A DNA stretch of 64,000 nucleotides from UBA2030 sp049969475 (GTDB taxonomy: Bacteria > Bacteroidota > Bacteroidia > Bacteroidales > TTA-H9), in NCBI GenBank assembly GCA_049969475.1, contig JBMFOU010000009.1:33626-97625 (forward strand), given 5' to 3'. Every line of letters starts with the position of its first letter. The stretch's first letter is position 1. The notes below the pieces were generated by a model. The model ran no database searches, was not told the origin of the DNA, and saw only the letters and a program-made list of their open reading frames with translations. Both the position numbers and the translations under genes were made by a program. Positions 52,459-61,722 of this stretch are shown piece after piece.

Positions 52459-54471
52459 ATGTCAGAACTTGAAAACAATGCCGGCAACGGCTTGGAGAAT
52501 TACGCTCCTCAGCCTGAGGAAAATGCAATGGCGCAGAATATGCCCGAATCAAACACTCCTGCAACTCCTGAAGTGGTAAACCCCAGGGAGAAAGCTAAAA
52601 AAAGGCCCGAACCTTCTCAGGACTTCGATTGGGAAGATACTGGTCGCAAAGCGCATTACAAAAAGGAAGAACTGGTAAAGCTCCAGGACCTTTATGTAAA
52701 AACCTTCAGCTCTATTGCTGAAAAAGAAGTGGTAGAAGGAACCGTGGTATCCATCAATCCACGCGAAGTGGTGGTCAATATTGGATTTAAGTCGGATGCC
52801 GTTATTCCTGCTGCCGAGTTTAAGTACAACCCCGACCTCAAGGTAGGCGACAAGGTAGAAGTTTATGTTGAAAGCCAGGAAGACCGTACAGGACAATTGG
52901 TACTTTCGCATAAAAAGGCCCGCTTGCTTCGTGCTTGGGAAAGGGTTAATCAGGCTTATGATAATCAGGAAATCATCAAGGGATATGTTAAGAGTCGCAC
53001 CAAGGGTGGCCTTATCGTTGATGTTTTTGGTATCGAGGCCTTCCTGCCCGGCTCACAGATCGATGTGAAGCCCATACGCGACTACGATGCATTCGTGGAC
53101 AAGGTGATGGAATTCAAAGTGGTGAAAATCAACCACGAATACAAAAACGTGGTGGTTTCGCACAAAGCCCTTATCGAAGACGAACTCGAAGCCCAGAAAG
53201 CCGAAATCATTGCCAAGCTCGAGAAAGGCCAGATTCTGGAAGGTACAGTCAAGAACATCACCTCTTATGGTGTGTTTATCGACCTGGGCGGAGTTGATGG
53301 CCTCATACACATCACCGACCTGTCGTGGGGACGTATTAATCACCCCGAAGAAGTGGTACAGCTCGACCAAAAACTACAGGTGGTAATCCTCGACTTCGAC
53401 GACAGCAAGAAGCGTATAGCTTTGGGCCTCAAGCAGCTTACTCCTCACCCCTGGGATTCACTCGATCCCAACCTGAAAGTAGGCGACAGGGTGAAAGGAA
53501 AAGTGGTAGTGCTGGCCGATTATGGTGCTTTCGTGGAAATCGCCCCCGGTGTGGAAGGTCTTATCCACGTTTCGGAAATGTCATGGTCGCAACATCTGCG
53601 TACTGCCCACGATTTCCTGAAGGTTGGCGACGAAGTTGAAGCCGTCATCCTTACCCTCGACCGCGAACAGCGTAAAATGTCGCTGGGTATTAAGCAGCTC
53701 ATTCCCGATCCCTGGAATAATATTAAGGAAAAATACCCCATCGGATCGAAACATACCGCTACAGTTCGCAACTTTACCAATTTTGGTATTTTCGTTGAAC
53801 TGGAAGAAGGTGTGGACGGTCTCATCCACATTTCTGACCTCTCATGGAGCAAAAAGATCAAGCATCCAGCTGAGTTTACGAAGATTGGTGAAAAAATCGA
53901 TGTAGTAGTACTCGATGTGGACACCGAATCGCGTCGCTTGAGCCTCGGACACAAACAACTGGAAGAAAATCCCTGGGATGTATTCGAAAGCATCTTCACC
54001 GTAGGTTCCATCCATAAAGGAACTCTCATCGGAAAACAGGACAAGGGTTATGTGGTAGCTCTGCCTTATGGCGTTGAAGCTTATTGCCCTGCCCGTCAGG
54101 CTGTTAAAGAAAACGGAGAAGAAGCAAAAATCGATGAAAGTCTTGACTTCAAGGTAATTGAGTTTTCGAAAGAAAACCGCAAAATCGTGGTATCACACAC
54201 CCGTGTGCATCAAGATGCCAAGGAAGCCGAAAAAGCTAAAGAAAACGAAAAAGCTAAGGCTGAAAAGGAATCCACCAAGAATACCATGAAGAAGCTCAAA
54301 GACAACATCGAGAAGACCACACTTGGCGACATTGAAGTATTGGCTGCCCTCAAAGAGGAAATGCTTGAAGAAGAAAAAGCACGCCTCGAAGCCAAAGCCA
54401 AGAAAGCCAAATCTTCTGAAAAAAGCAATGAGAAGTCTGAAAGTGACTCAAACGAAGAAAAAGCTGAATAA
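52459..54471 (+). CDS. rpsA: 30S ribosomal protein S1
   Basis: A 670-residue protein with six S1 (OB-fold) domains from about residue 90 to 580, seen as repeats such as VEGTVVSINPREVVVNIGFKS, GTVKNITSYGVFIDLGGVDG, GKVVVLADYGAFVEIAPGVEG and ATVRNFTNFGIFVELEEGVDG. A Glu/Pro-rich N-terminal extension (1-85) and a long Lys/Glu-rich helical tail (~580-670) exceed the E. coli protein (557 residues) and are common in Bacteroidota. It binds mRNA on the ribosome. Confidence 0.95.
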   Translation: MSELENNAGNGLENYAPQPEENAMAQNMPESNTPATPEVVNPREKAKKRPEPSQDFDWEDTGRKAHYKKEELVKLQDLYVKTFSSIAEKEVVEGTVVSINPREVVVNIGFKSDAVIPAAEFKYNPDLKVGDKVEVYVESQEDRTGQLVLSHKKARLLRAWERVNQAYDNQEIIKGYVKSRTKGGLIVDVFGIEAFLPGSQIDVKPIRDYDAFVDKVMEFKVVKINHEYKNVVVSHKALIEDELEAQKAEIIAKLEKGQILEGTVKNITSYGVFIDLGGVDGLIHITDLSWGRINHPEEVVQLDQKLQVVILDFDDSKKRIALGLKQLTPHPWDSLDPNLKVGDRVKGKVVVLADYGAFVEIAPGVEGLIHVSEMSWSQHLRTAHDFLKVGDEVEAVILTLDREQRKMSLGIKQLIPDPWNNIKEKYPIGSKHTATVRNFTNFGIFVELEEGVDGLIHISDLSWSKKIKHPAEFTKIGEKIDVVVLDVDTESRRLSLGHKQLEENPWDVFESIFTVGSIHKGTLIGKQDKGYVVALPYGVEAYCPARQAVKENGEEAKIDESLDFKVIEFSKENRKIVVSHTRVHQDAKEAEKAKENEKAKAEKESTKNTMKKLKDNIEKTTLGDIEVLAALKEEMLEEEKARLEAKAKKAKSSEKSNEKSESDSNEEKAE

Positions 54472-54491
54472 TTTTAGTTATTAAGCTTACT

Positions 54492-54524
54492 AGCCGGACT
54501 TCTCAGCAAAGTCCGGCTTTTTAT
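54492..54524 (+). terminator. terminator of rpsA
   Basis: A 10-bp perfect stem (AGCCGGACTT / AAGTCCGGCT) with a 7-base loop is followed by TTTTATTTTT. Confidence 0.88.
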
Positions 54525-54529
54525 TTTTG
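54522..54529 (+). promoter_or_regulatory. -7 element (TATTTTTG) of rnz
   Basis: TATTTTTG, 14 bases before the rnz ATG, overlapping the T-run of the rpsA terminator. The leader would be very short. Confidence 0.55.
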
Positions 54530-54543
54530 TAGAAACTTTATAC

Positions 54544-55458
54544 ATGGCATTTGAGATTACATTTCTGGGTACAGGAGCAGCCTTGCCCACACTATCGCGA
54601 GGGCTGAGTGCTGCAGTGGTAAATATTGATGAAACCCTTTGCCTTATCGACTGCGGAGAAGCAACCCAACTGCAAATGCTTCGTTTTGGGGTAAAAAGAG
54701 AGCGCATCCGACACATCTTTATTTCTCACCTTCACGGAGATCACTATTTCGGACTGGTCGGCCTGCTCTTCACATGGCACCTGCACCAACGCAAAGAACC
54801 TATCCACATCTGGGGTCCGGCTTTACTCAAAGAAATCATAGAACTTCAAATAAAATCATCAGTTCCAAATTTATCGTATGAATGGATCTTTCATGACACG
54901 GAATCTTTACCCAATGGTTTTATTCTGGAGGAAGATAAGTTTTACGTTATCAAATTTCCTCTCAAGCACCGTTTAACGGCTTATGGTTACCTAATCCGCG
55001 AGAGGGGGAGGCAGGGCAACATCGACCCTTCCTTTATTGAAAAATACAAACCAGCGCCTGAAATCATAAAAGCCATCAAAGCGGGTGCTGATTTTATTAG
55101 CCCCGAAGGAAAAACCATACCTCATACCGAAATTGTTACCCCACCTCATCTACATTCTTTTGCCTGGTGCAGCGATACCAGCTACAACCCCGTAATGCTT
55201 GATTTCATCCAGGAGGTAGATGTATTGTACCACGAAGCAACCTTTATGAAAGAGTTGCAAGCCCTGGCTGACGAAAAAGGCCATAGTACAACCATCGATG
55301 CAGCACTTATAGCAGCTCAGGCCCGGGTCGGACAACTGGTACTGGGACATATCTCACAACGTTACTCCGACATGGAAGCTTTTGTGAATGAAGCCAAAAG
55401 CATCTTTCCCAATTCCCTGGTGGCTTATGATGGATTAAAAATTCGCCTTAGAAACTAA
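54544..55458 (+). CDS. rnz: ribonuclease Z
   Basis: A 304-residue metallo-beta-lactamase-fold endonuclease that trims tRNA 3' ends. The metal motif is FISHLHGDHYFGLVGL (HxHxDH). Later ligands are in FAWCSDTSY and LYHEATF, then KGHST and LVLGHISQRY. N-terminus FEITFLGTGAALPT is typical. A tRNA gene whose CCA is not encoded lies just downstream, which fits the need for 3' processing. Confidence 0.94.
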   Translation: MAFEITFLGTGAALPTLSRGLSAAVVNIDETLCLIDCGEATQLQMLRFGVKRERIRHIFISHLHGDHYFGLVGLLFTWHLHQRKEPIHIWGPALLKEIIELQIKSSVPNLSYEWIFHDTESLPNGFILEEDKFYVIKFPLKHRLTAYGYLIRERGRQGNIDPSFIEKYKPAPEIIKAIKAGADFISPEGKTIPHTEIVTPPHLHSFAWCSDTSYNPVMLDFIQEVDVLYHEATFMKELQALADEKGHSTTIDAALIAAQARVGQLVLGHISQRYSDMEAFVNEAKSIFPNSLVAYDGLKIRLRN

Positions 55459-55498
55459 AAAAAGCCCAATAAATACTTGACAAGTCCTAAAATTGTTG

Positions 55499-55506
55499 TA
55501 ATTTTG
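55499..55506 (+). promoter_or_regulatory. tRNA-Arg promoter, -33 TTG and -7 TAATTTTG
   Basis: TAATTTTG with TTG at 55477-55479, spacer 19 bases, 19 bases before the tRNA. Confidence 0.75.
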
Positions 55507-55525
55507 CACCACTAAAATCGACAAC

Positions 55526-55599
55526 GGCTCCGTAGCTCAACTGAATAGAGCATCTGACTACGGATCAGAAGGTTACAGGTTTGAATCCTGTCGGAGTCA
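55526..55599 (+). tRNA. tRNA-Arg (ACG)
   Basis: A complete 74-nt cloverleaf: acceptor GGCTCCG / CGGAGTC with discriminator A, D arm AGCTCAACTGAATAGAGC, anticodon stem TCTGA/TCAGA with loop CTACGGA (anticodon ACG), T arm ACAGGTTTGAATCCTGT. CCA is not encoded. A34 is expected to be changed to inosine. Confidence 0.94.
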
Positions 55600-55603
55600 C
55601 CCT

Positions 55604-55638
55604 AGAGGCCTGGTAATAAAACCAGGTCTCTTTTTTTT
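55604..55638 (+). terminator. terminator of tRNA-Arg
   Basis: An 11-bp stem (AGAGGCCTGGT / ACCAGGTCTCT, one G-U) with a 6-base loop is followed by eight T, 4 bases after the tRNA. Confidence 0.88.
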
Positions 55639-55763
55639 ATTTTCAAGTCTAACCCTAGTATCATATTGATATCGTCTATTTATGTATTAAATAAAATCTA
55701 CAAAGCCCATGCAAAAAAAATTTATATAATTTCCTAAAAAGCAATACTTTATAAAATTTGGCA

Positions 55764-55771
55764 TAATTTTG
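55764..55771 (+). promoter_or_regulatory. -7 element (TAATTTTG) of the LruC lipoprotein gene
   Basis: TAATTTTG, 31 bases before the ATG at 55803. Confidence 0.6.
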
Positions 55772-55802
55772 GTTAAATTAAAATGATTTAAAAATTTTTG
55801 TC

Positions 55803-58094
55803 ATGAAAACCTACAATTTAAAGAGTTTTGGCATGGTAATCGCGTTGGGAGCGATGATAATTACCACCTCATGTAACAAGACAGAGATTCCTCAACCCAC
55901 TGGTATTACCCATTTTAATGAAATTCAAGTATCGCCCTCTTTTAAATGGGAAGCTACCCGAGAAGTAAGCCTAAACATTACCTCGGAATTGCCTGAGGTA
56001 GGTACATTGGCTCGTATTACTATTTATGACGCTAATCCTCAGGAGCATGGCAATATTTTAGCCACAGGCTCAGCTGGTAAAGGTTTCGCTTTCGAAACCA
56101 AACTACGCCTTCCTTCTTATCTTAAAGAAATTTACGCCGAATACCGCGATGGAAAGGGTAAAATCATGCTGGTGCCTATTCCGGTGAATGGCGATAAAGT
56201 GAGTTATGAGTTTAAAGATGCCTTGAAAAACAGTCTTAAAAATAGCACTGTAGTTGAACCTTCGTGCAATGAATGTATAAACTATGCTACAGGCAACACA
56301 CCAGTTACAATTAGAAATGGAGAGATCTGGTGTGTGGATAACTTTACAGGCCCTGTAACCTTTGAGTTTTGGAACGGGGGGGGAACCCTTAGGATTTGTG
56401 GCACAGCCACCCTTTCCAACGTAAACATGGGAAATAATTGTATAATTGAGGTACTCAGCGGAGCCACGCTTAATGCCACTAACATTCAAATGAATTCGGC
56501 TTCCGATATATACGCTTACAGTACCGCTACTGTCAACATTACAGGACTACACCTTAACACAGCAGGTACAACGGTATACAATTACTCAAGTAATTTCAAT
56601 GTAAATGGTAATCTTAGCACCAATGGAGGTGTTTACAATTATGGTATACTCAATATTAGTGGCAACTATCAGCTTAACGGAAGCGGAGGATTTTTCTTCC
56701 TGGAAAATACAGGAACTTTAAACATTGGTGGGAACTTTGAGGCCAATGGTCGTTTCTCCAATTCAGGTACTATTGAAGCCCAGGGAAACATTTCTCTCAA
56801 TTTGAGTACGGGCACCGGAGTTTTTGCTAACAATTACTGCAAGCTAATCAGCCATGGCAACTTGAGTTTAAATTCTGGGACTTTTAGAAATTACAGTGGA
56901 TATGTCATGGCAGACGGAACGATGACTATTAATGGAGGTACTCAGCCCGAGCTTTATAATCAGTCGATGTGGTCGGTTAACAACCTCACGGTTAATAGCG
57001 GCATCATTAAAGGCTTTGGCAGCCTGAACAGTATAAAGGTGGCCAACAATACCACATTTTGGGGTAACAGTTATGCCACGGGGGCTATTGAACTGGCTGA
57101 TAATGATGGCCAAGTAACAGGTAATCAGAACGCATTCCAGAACGGTGCTACGCTCGTCGACTGGAACAATATAACCAACTACATTCCCCAGAGCGCCTGC
57201 AATCCTGAAGGAATGGGCACTCCCACGGTCACTGACACCGATGGAGACGGGGTACCCGATGAGATTGACGACTATCCCACCGACCCTGAACGTGCCTTCA
57301 ATAACTATTTCCCCAACCAGAATACCTGGGGAAGCTTGGCCTTCGAAGATCTATGGCCTGCAAAAGGGGATTACGATTTTAACGACCTGGTTACTAATTA
57401 TCAATTTAACATTGTTACCAATGCGCAGAACAAAGTGAAAGATATTAAAGCCAAATTCCATGTGAAAGCCGTTGGTGCCAGCTTCAAAAATGGTTTTGGT
57501 TTGCAAATCGACGGTTTGACCCCTGAACTAGTGGCTTCGGCCAGCGGAAGTGTGTTAGGCGAAAACTACGTTCAGTTGGCTAACAATGGTTTGGAAGCTG
57601 GCCAGGCTAAGGCAGTTGTCATTGCCTGGGATAATGTGGAGCACGTGATTCACAGAGCTGGTGGAAGTATGTTCAACACCATTCATAATGGATTCACAGG
57701 AACTGCGGATACAGTTAGCCTATTAATAACCTTGAGCATTCCTCAGGAACAGGCTACAGTGGGCACACCTCCCTTCAATCCTTTTATTATTCGCCAGATG
57801 AATCGGGGCCACGAAATTCACTTGCCCGACCATATTCCTACCAGCCTTATGGATGCCTCACTCTTTGGAACCGAACAGGATGCATCTAATCCGGCACAAG
57901 GTATCTACTACAAAACCATCAACAATCATCCCTGGGGGCTTAATATCCCGGCTCCTTTCGCCTGGCCCCTCGAGAAAGTAGATGTCACGCAAGCCCACCT
58001 GCATTTCGCCGAATGGGCCCAGTCCAGTGGAACAACTTTCGCCGATTGGTATCTCGATAAACCAGGATACCGCGAAAATTCAAACATTTATTAA
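55803..58094 (+). CDS. LruC-domain lipoprotein with beta-helix-like repeats
   Basis: A 763-residue lipoprotein with lipobox ITTSC (Cys24). Order: an N-terminal domain (~35-140) that matches the stand-alone lipoprotein at 31415; a stretch of Asn/Gly-rich repeats (~155-440, for example LNISGNYQLNGSGG, LNIGGNFEANGRFSNSG) typical of beta-helical or adhesin-like folds; a thrombospondin type 3 calcium motif (DTDGDGVPDEIDDYPTDPERA, ~478-498); and the LruC domain (~508-763, LAFEDLWPAKGDYDFNDLV). It ends PGYRENSNIY, as in the 31814 protein. A surface-exposed role is inferred. The LruC function is unknown. Confidence 0.82.
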   Translation: MKTYNLKSFGMVIALGAMIITTSCNKTEIPQPTGITHFNEIQVSPSFKWEATREVSLNITSELPEVGTLARITIYDANPQEHGNILATGSAGKGFAFETKLRLPSYLKEIYAEYRDGKGKIMLVPIPVNGDKVSYEFKDALKNSLKNSTVVEPSCNECINYATGNTPVTIRNGEIWCVDNFTGPVTFEFWNGGGTLRICGTATLSNVNMGNNCIIEVLSGATLNATNIQMNSASDIYAYSTATVNITGLHLNTAGTTVYNYSSNFNVNGNLSTNGGVYNYGILNISGNYQLNGSGGFFFLENTGTLNIGGNFEANGRFSNSGTIEAQGNISLNLSTGTGVFANNYCKLISHGNLSLNSGTFRNYSGYVMADGTMTINGGTQPELYNQSMWSVNNLTVNSGIIKGFGSLNSIKVANNTTFWGNSYATGAIELADNDGQVTGNQNAFQNGATLVDWNNITNYIPQSACNPEGMGTPTVTDTDGDGVPDEIDDYPTDPERAFNNYFPNQNTWGSLAFEDLWPAKGDYDFNDLVTNYQFNIVTNAQNKVKDIKAKFHVKAVGASFKNGFGLQIDGLTPELVASASGSVLGENYVQLANNGLEAGQAKAVVIAWDNVEHVIHRAGGSMFNTIHNGFTGTADTVSLLITLSIPQEQATVGTPPFNPFIIRQMNRGHEIHLPDHIPTSLMDASLFGTEQDASNPAQGIYYKTINNHPWGLNIPAPFAWPLEKVDVTQAHLHFAEWAQSSGTTFADWYLDKPGYRENSNIY

Positions 58095-58118
58095 TATTGA
58101 ATTACAACAAACTGCAGA

Positions 58119-58148
58119 AGCTGCTCTATCACAGGGCAGCTTTTTTTA
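58119..58148 (+). terminator. terminator after the LruC lipoprotein gene
   Basis: AGCTGC / GCAGCT stem with an 11-base loop is followed by seven T. Confidence 0.75.
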
Positions 58149-58154
58149 TTTTTG
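58147..58154 (+). promoter_or_regulatory. -7 element (TATTTTTG) of the DUF3298 gene
   Basis: TATTTTTG, 24 bases before the ATG at 58179. An earlier in-frame codon at 58152 falls inside the box. Confidence 0.6.
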
Positions 58155-58178
58155 TATATCAATCAAATCATCACTCCC

Positions 58179-59294
58179 ATGCGTCACATGTTTCTGAAAT
58201 TTGCTTTCATAGCCGTGCCTTGGTTGCTTGTCATTCATGGTGCTCATGCACAAACAGCCTACTATCACTATGAGGCTAAAAACCAGAGTCTTGCCTATTA
58301 TTTCGACCTGATTACTTTAGATACAGTAGGCTTTTTGAGTTTGAATTCAGACAGACCAATGTGGCTCTCGGGGAATTTAAACAAATCTTCGGGAGAATGG
58401 ATTTTTAGAACGAATGATGAGAAAAAATTGATGTTATGTTTTAATTTGAATAACAAACAATTAGAAAATATAAGATTTTGCGAAACAGGGGTGGGGGATA
58501 GGTCTCTTCCCCAATTATTCCTTACCTGGAATAAAGGAAACGTCCCATTCAAGGTGTTACGATTGACTAAGAAGCAAGCCCTTATACCTGAAATTAGAAA
58601 CTCGCCATTTGCCTCATTCGATGTAGTATTTCCTGATCCACAATGGCCTGCAAATCCAAGAATAGCAGATAGTATCAGAAAAGCCCTTTTGAAAATTTAC
58701 CTGGGAGAGGATGAGATAAAAAGCATAGCTGCTCAGCCCGCCCTGGCTCAAAGACTTAATCAGATGGCTCATCAATATCAAGAGGAAAACAGGGACATTT
58801 ACGACCCGGAAGATTCTTCTCCATTGTTGAATCGTGAATTCAGCATTCGCCCCTTTATAGCATGCAATACCGGATATGTATTATCTGTGATTGTCGACCT
58901 TTATGCCTACAATGGCGGAGCTCATGGCCTGGAAGTAAAACGTTTTGTCAACCTGAATCTTAAAAACGGAGAAACTTTTCAACTGTCTCATTTATTTGAT
59001 ACTAGCAATCGGTATATTGCTGCAAAACTTAAAGAATTAATAAAAACCCATATTAAAGAGCAATATCAAATAACTTCTCAGCAATCCCTTACAGAAGCTG
59101 GCTTTTTTACGGATGATATTGAACTTCCCGTAGAGTTTTATTTGACACCCTCCGGAATTGGTTTTTACTATAATGTTTATGAGATTGCGCCTTTCTCAAT
59201 GGGTCCAATCCAAGTTTTCATCCCTAATAATGAAGTAAAGACTCTTATGGGGGAGAATATTTGGTCATTGCCCGAAAATTTTTGGAGTAACTAA
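58179..59294 (+). CDS. secreted DUF3298 (RsiV-like) protein
   Basis: A 371-residue protein with a signal peptide at about 1-25 (ends GAHAQ). The C-terminal half has the DUF3298 signature LYAYNGGAHGLEVKRFVNLNLKNGETFQLSHLF, then VEFYLTPSGIGFYYNVYEIAPFSMGPIQVFIP. This domain occurs in RsiV, the lysozyme-binding anti-sigma factor, and in many exported proteins of unknown role. The N-terminal part (~25-180) is beta-rich and not recognised. No anti-sigma segment is present. Confidence 0.8.
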   Translation: MRHMFLKFAFIAVPWLLVIHGAHAQTAYYHYEAKNQSLAYYFDLITLDTVGFLSLNSDRPMWLSGNLNKSSGEWIFRTNDEKKLMLCFNLNNKQLENIRFCETGVGDRSLPQLFLTWNKGNVPFKVLRLTKKQALIPEIRNSPFASFDVVFPDPQWPANPRIADSIRKALLKIYLGEDEIKSIAAQPALAQRLNQMAHQYQEENRDIYDPEDSSPLLNREFSIRPFIACNTGYVLSVIVDLYAYNGGAHGLEVKRFVNLNLKNGETFQLSHLFDTSNRYIAAKLKELIKTHIKEQYQITSQQSLTEAGFFTDDIELPVEFYLTPSGIGFYYNVYEIAPFSMGPIQVFIPNNEVKTLMGENIWSLPENFWSN

Positions 59295-59557
59295 AATTTA
59301 CTATTTATCAATGACTTAATAAGATGATAAGTTAATTTAATAAATTTTATTTAACATAATATAAATTATATAACAATTCTTATCTAAAAAATCACTAAGA
59401 AAATGTCGTGATTAAGCATACAATCCTTGCCTGCGAATGTGAGAAAACTTCAAAAGATTGAGAAATTTGAACTTTTGAATGAATAATTGGCGGTTCAATT
59501 AATTTAAGTTTAAACTCTAAATTGCTTAAATTTACCATTCAAACGTAAAGCGAAACC
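59295..59557. other. AT-rich intergenic region before the methyltransferase
   Basis: 263 bases, strongly AT-rich. I see no gene, no clear terminator and no TAnnTTTG box in the usual place. A short TTTAAGTTTAAA-like dyad lies near 59503-59514. Confidence 0.3.
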
Positions 59558-60309
59558 ATGAATAAAATCCTTAAACAAATCATTCCTTATTGGCTGGGTG
59601 TCAAAATACGGGGCAATTATCAACGATTGCTGGCCCTTTATCTTAGAGGAAGTAAATATACTTGTCCTTTATGCGGAAATTCATTCCGTAAAATGCTTCC
59701 TGGAGGCATTGATAATGAGGTTTTTAAAAAATATCAAATTATTGGCGGAGGGCGTCGGCCCAACAGTGTTTGTCCTCGTTGCTTTTCAACTGACCGAGAT
59801 CGTTTGGTATTTCTTTATCTGAGGGATTTCACCGATGTTTTTCAACAAAGATACGAAGTCCTACACATTGCCCCGGAAGGCAGTCTCAGAGCCTATTTCA
59901 TGAACCGAACCTCAGTAAAATATACCGCGGGATTTAAAGACGCTAATGCATATAAAGGTTATTATTACAACCAAGTAAAGCAACATATAGATATTACAAA
60001 AACAGAATTTGCTGATAATCAATTTGATTTTATAATTTGTAACCATGTTCTTGAACATATTGAAGATGACTTACGCGCGATGCACGAGTTGTATCGAATT
60101 ATGAAACCCGGTGGCAGGGGTATTTTGCAGGTACCTTTTGCACCTATCCTTGCTCACACCATTGAGGGGTTGTCCTCTCCTACTCCGACCGATCGCTTAC
60201 GTCTTTACGGTCAAGAAGATCACGTAAGGATCTATGGCACTGATTATTTCGAACGACTTAAATCAGTGGGATTTGAAGTGGAAACATTCATGCTTTACCG
60301 GTCAAATCC
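59558..60309 (+). CDS. SAM-dependent methyltransferase with zinc ribbon (3' end in gap)
   Basis: At least 250 residues. A zinc-ribbon-like pair CPLCGNSF (~36-43) and CPRCFSTDRDR (~72-82) precedes a class I methyltransferase domain: VLHIAPEGSLRAYF, the FDFIICNHVLEHIEDDLRAM stretch (motif II/III region) and PGGRGILQVP. The frame is still open at the gap, and by comparison with the family only about 15-25 residues seem missing. The target is unknown. The low-GC flank sets it apart slightly from its neighbours. Confidence 0.75.
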
Positions 60310-60409
60310 NNNNNNNNNNNNNNNNNNNNNNNNNNNNNNNNNNNNNNNNNNNNNNNNNNNNNNNNNNNNNNNNNNNNNNNNNNNNNNNNNNNNNNNNNNN
60401 NNNNNNNNN
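60310..60409. other. assembly gap (100 N)
   Basis: Exactly 100 undetermined bases, the standard scaffold-gap placeholder, so the true length is unknown. It removes the end of the methyltransferase and the start of the kinase gene. Confidence 0.99.
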
Positions 60410-61722
60410 CTCGCCTAACCCAGGAAAAGAGGGAGTATTTACAGCGATTGGAGGAAGAAGTTAAAAGGCGCACCGAACAATTCGAGGTTGAACTAGCCGA
60501 AAGGCAACGTATGGATGCTGAATTAAAAATCGCTTTGAAAAAGGCTGAAGAAGCCATTTTTCTGAAGAATGCTTTTTTATCAAACATAAGTCACGAAATA
60601 CGAACCCCCCTCAATGGTATCATCGGTTTTGCCAGTCTTCTCGAGACCGAACTGTCAGCACGTGAAGATACAGAACTGTATGAATATGCTAACGGGATAA
60701 CCCAGAGTAGTGAGCGATTGCTCCGTTTACTAAACAATCTGATCGATATCAGTCGTGTAGAAGCCCACGATTTGGAAGTACACCTTGAATCCTGTGATCT
60801 GGGGGCCATGGTAAGCGATACGGCAGAGTTATTTCGTTTTAAAGCCAACGAGAAAGGTATCCGGTTTAATGTGTTTAATAATGATATTCCACTCTGCCTG
60901 GCCGATCCAGCCAATTTTCCACGCATTCTCTCCGAAGTAATCGATAATGCCCTAAAATATACCGAGCGGGGCTTCATTAATATCAGTACAGGTTATAAAG
61001 CAGAAAGCCAGGAAGTTTTCGTAAGAGTAAAAGATACTGGAGTTGGAATTGATGCTGAATATCTGCCTCACATCTTTGATGCTTTTCGACAGGAAAGTTT
61101 AGGCTTTTCGAGAGCCTATGAGGGAGCTGGCTTGGGCCTACCCTTAGCCAGGCGGATAATTGAATTAATGAATGGACGTATTGAGGTTGAAAGCACCAAG
61201 GGAAACGGTACAATAGTAACCTTGTATCTCAAAGCAGCCATTGTTGAAGAAACTTCAAGCACCGTTAAAGAGGTTCCAGTCCATCCTGTAGTCTCCTCTC
61301 CCTTGGAATTACAGCCCGAAAAGTACAAGATTCTGGTGGTTGAGGATGATCGCATGAACCGCATGGTCTTACGCAAAATGCTTCAAAACTTCCCGAATCT
61401 TTCTTTCGCCTCCGATGGTGATGAAGCGCTGAAAATTGTGAAGGACGCCTACAACAAAAATGAATTTTTTAACGTGGTACTCATGGATATCAACCTACCC
61501 ATGCCATGGGATGGCATTCGACTTATGAAGAAAATAAAGGAAGACCATCCTGAATATCATCGATGCGCTTTTATCGCCCAAACTGCTTATGCGATGAGTG
61601 GAGACAGGGAACGTTTTCTTGAAGAAGGTTTTGATGACTATATTAGTAAACCCATTGCAAGGAATATTTTATTGTTGACCATTGAAAAAAACGTAAACTT
61701 AAAAAAAAGTCAAAATGACTGA
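60410..61722 (+). CDS. hybrid histidine kinase (5' end in gap)
   Basis: The C-terminal 436 residues of a hybrid kinase. The frame is open from the gap edge (RLTQEKREYLQRLEEEV...), so the sensor part is missing. A coiled-coil linker leads to HisKA with His in LSNISHEIRTPLNGIIGF, then HATPase boxes (EVIDNALKY, VKDTGVGID, GAGLGLPLARRI) and a receiver domain (VVEDDRMN; Asp in VLMDINLPMPWDGI; Lys in SKPIARN). All catalytic residues are present. The next gene begins inside its last codons (8-base overlap), so the two kinases are translationally coupled. Confidence 0.85.
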
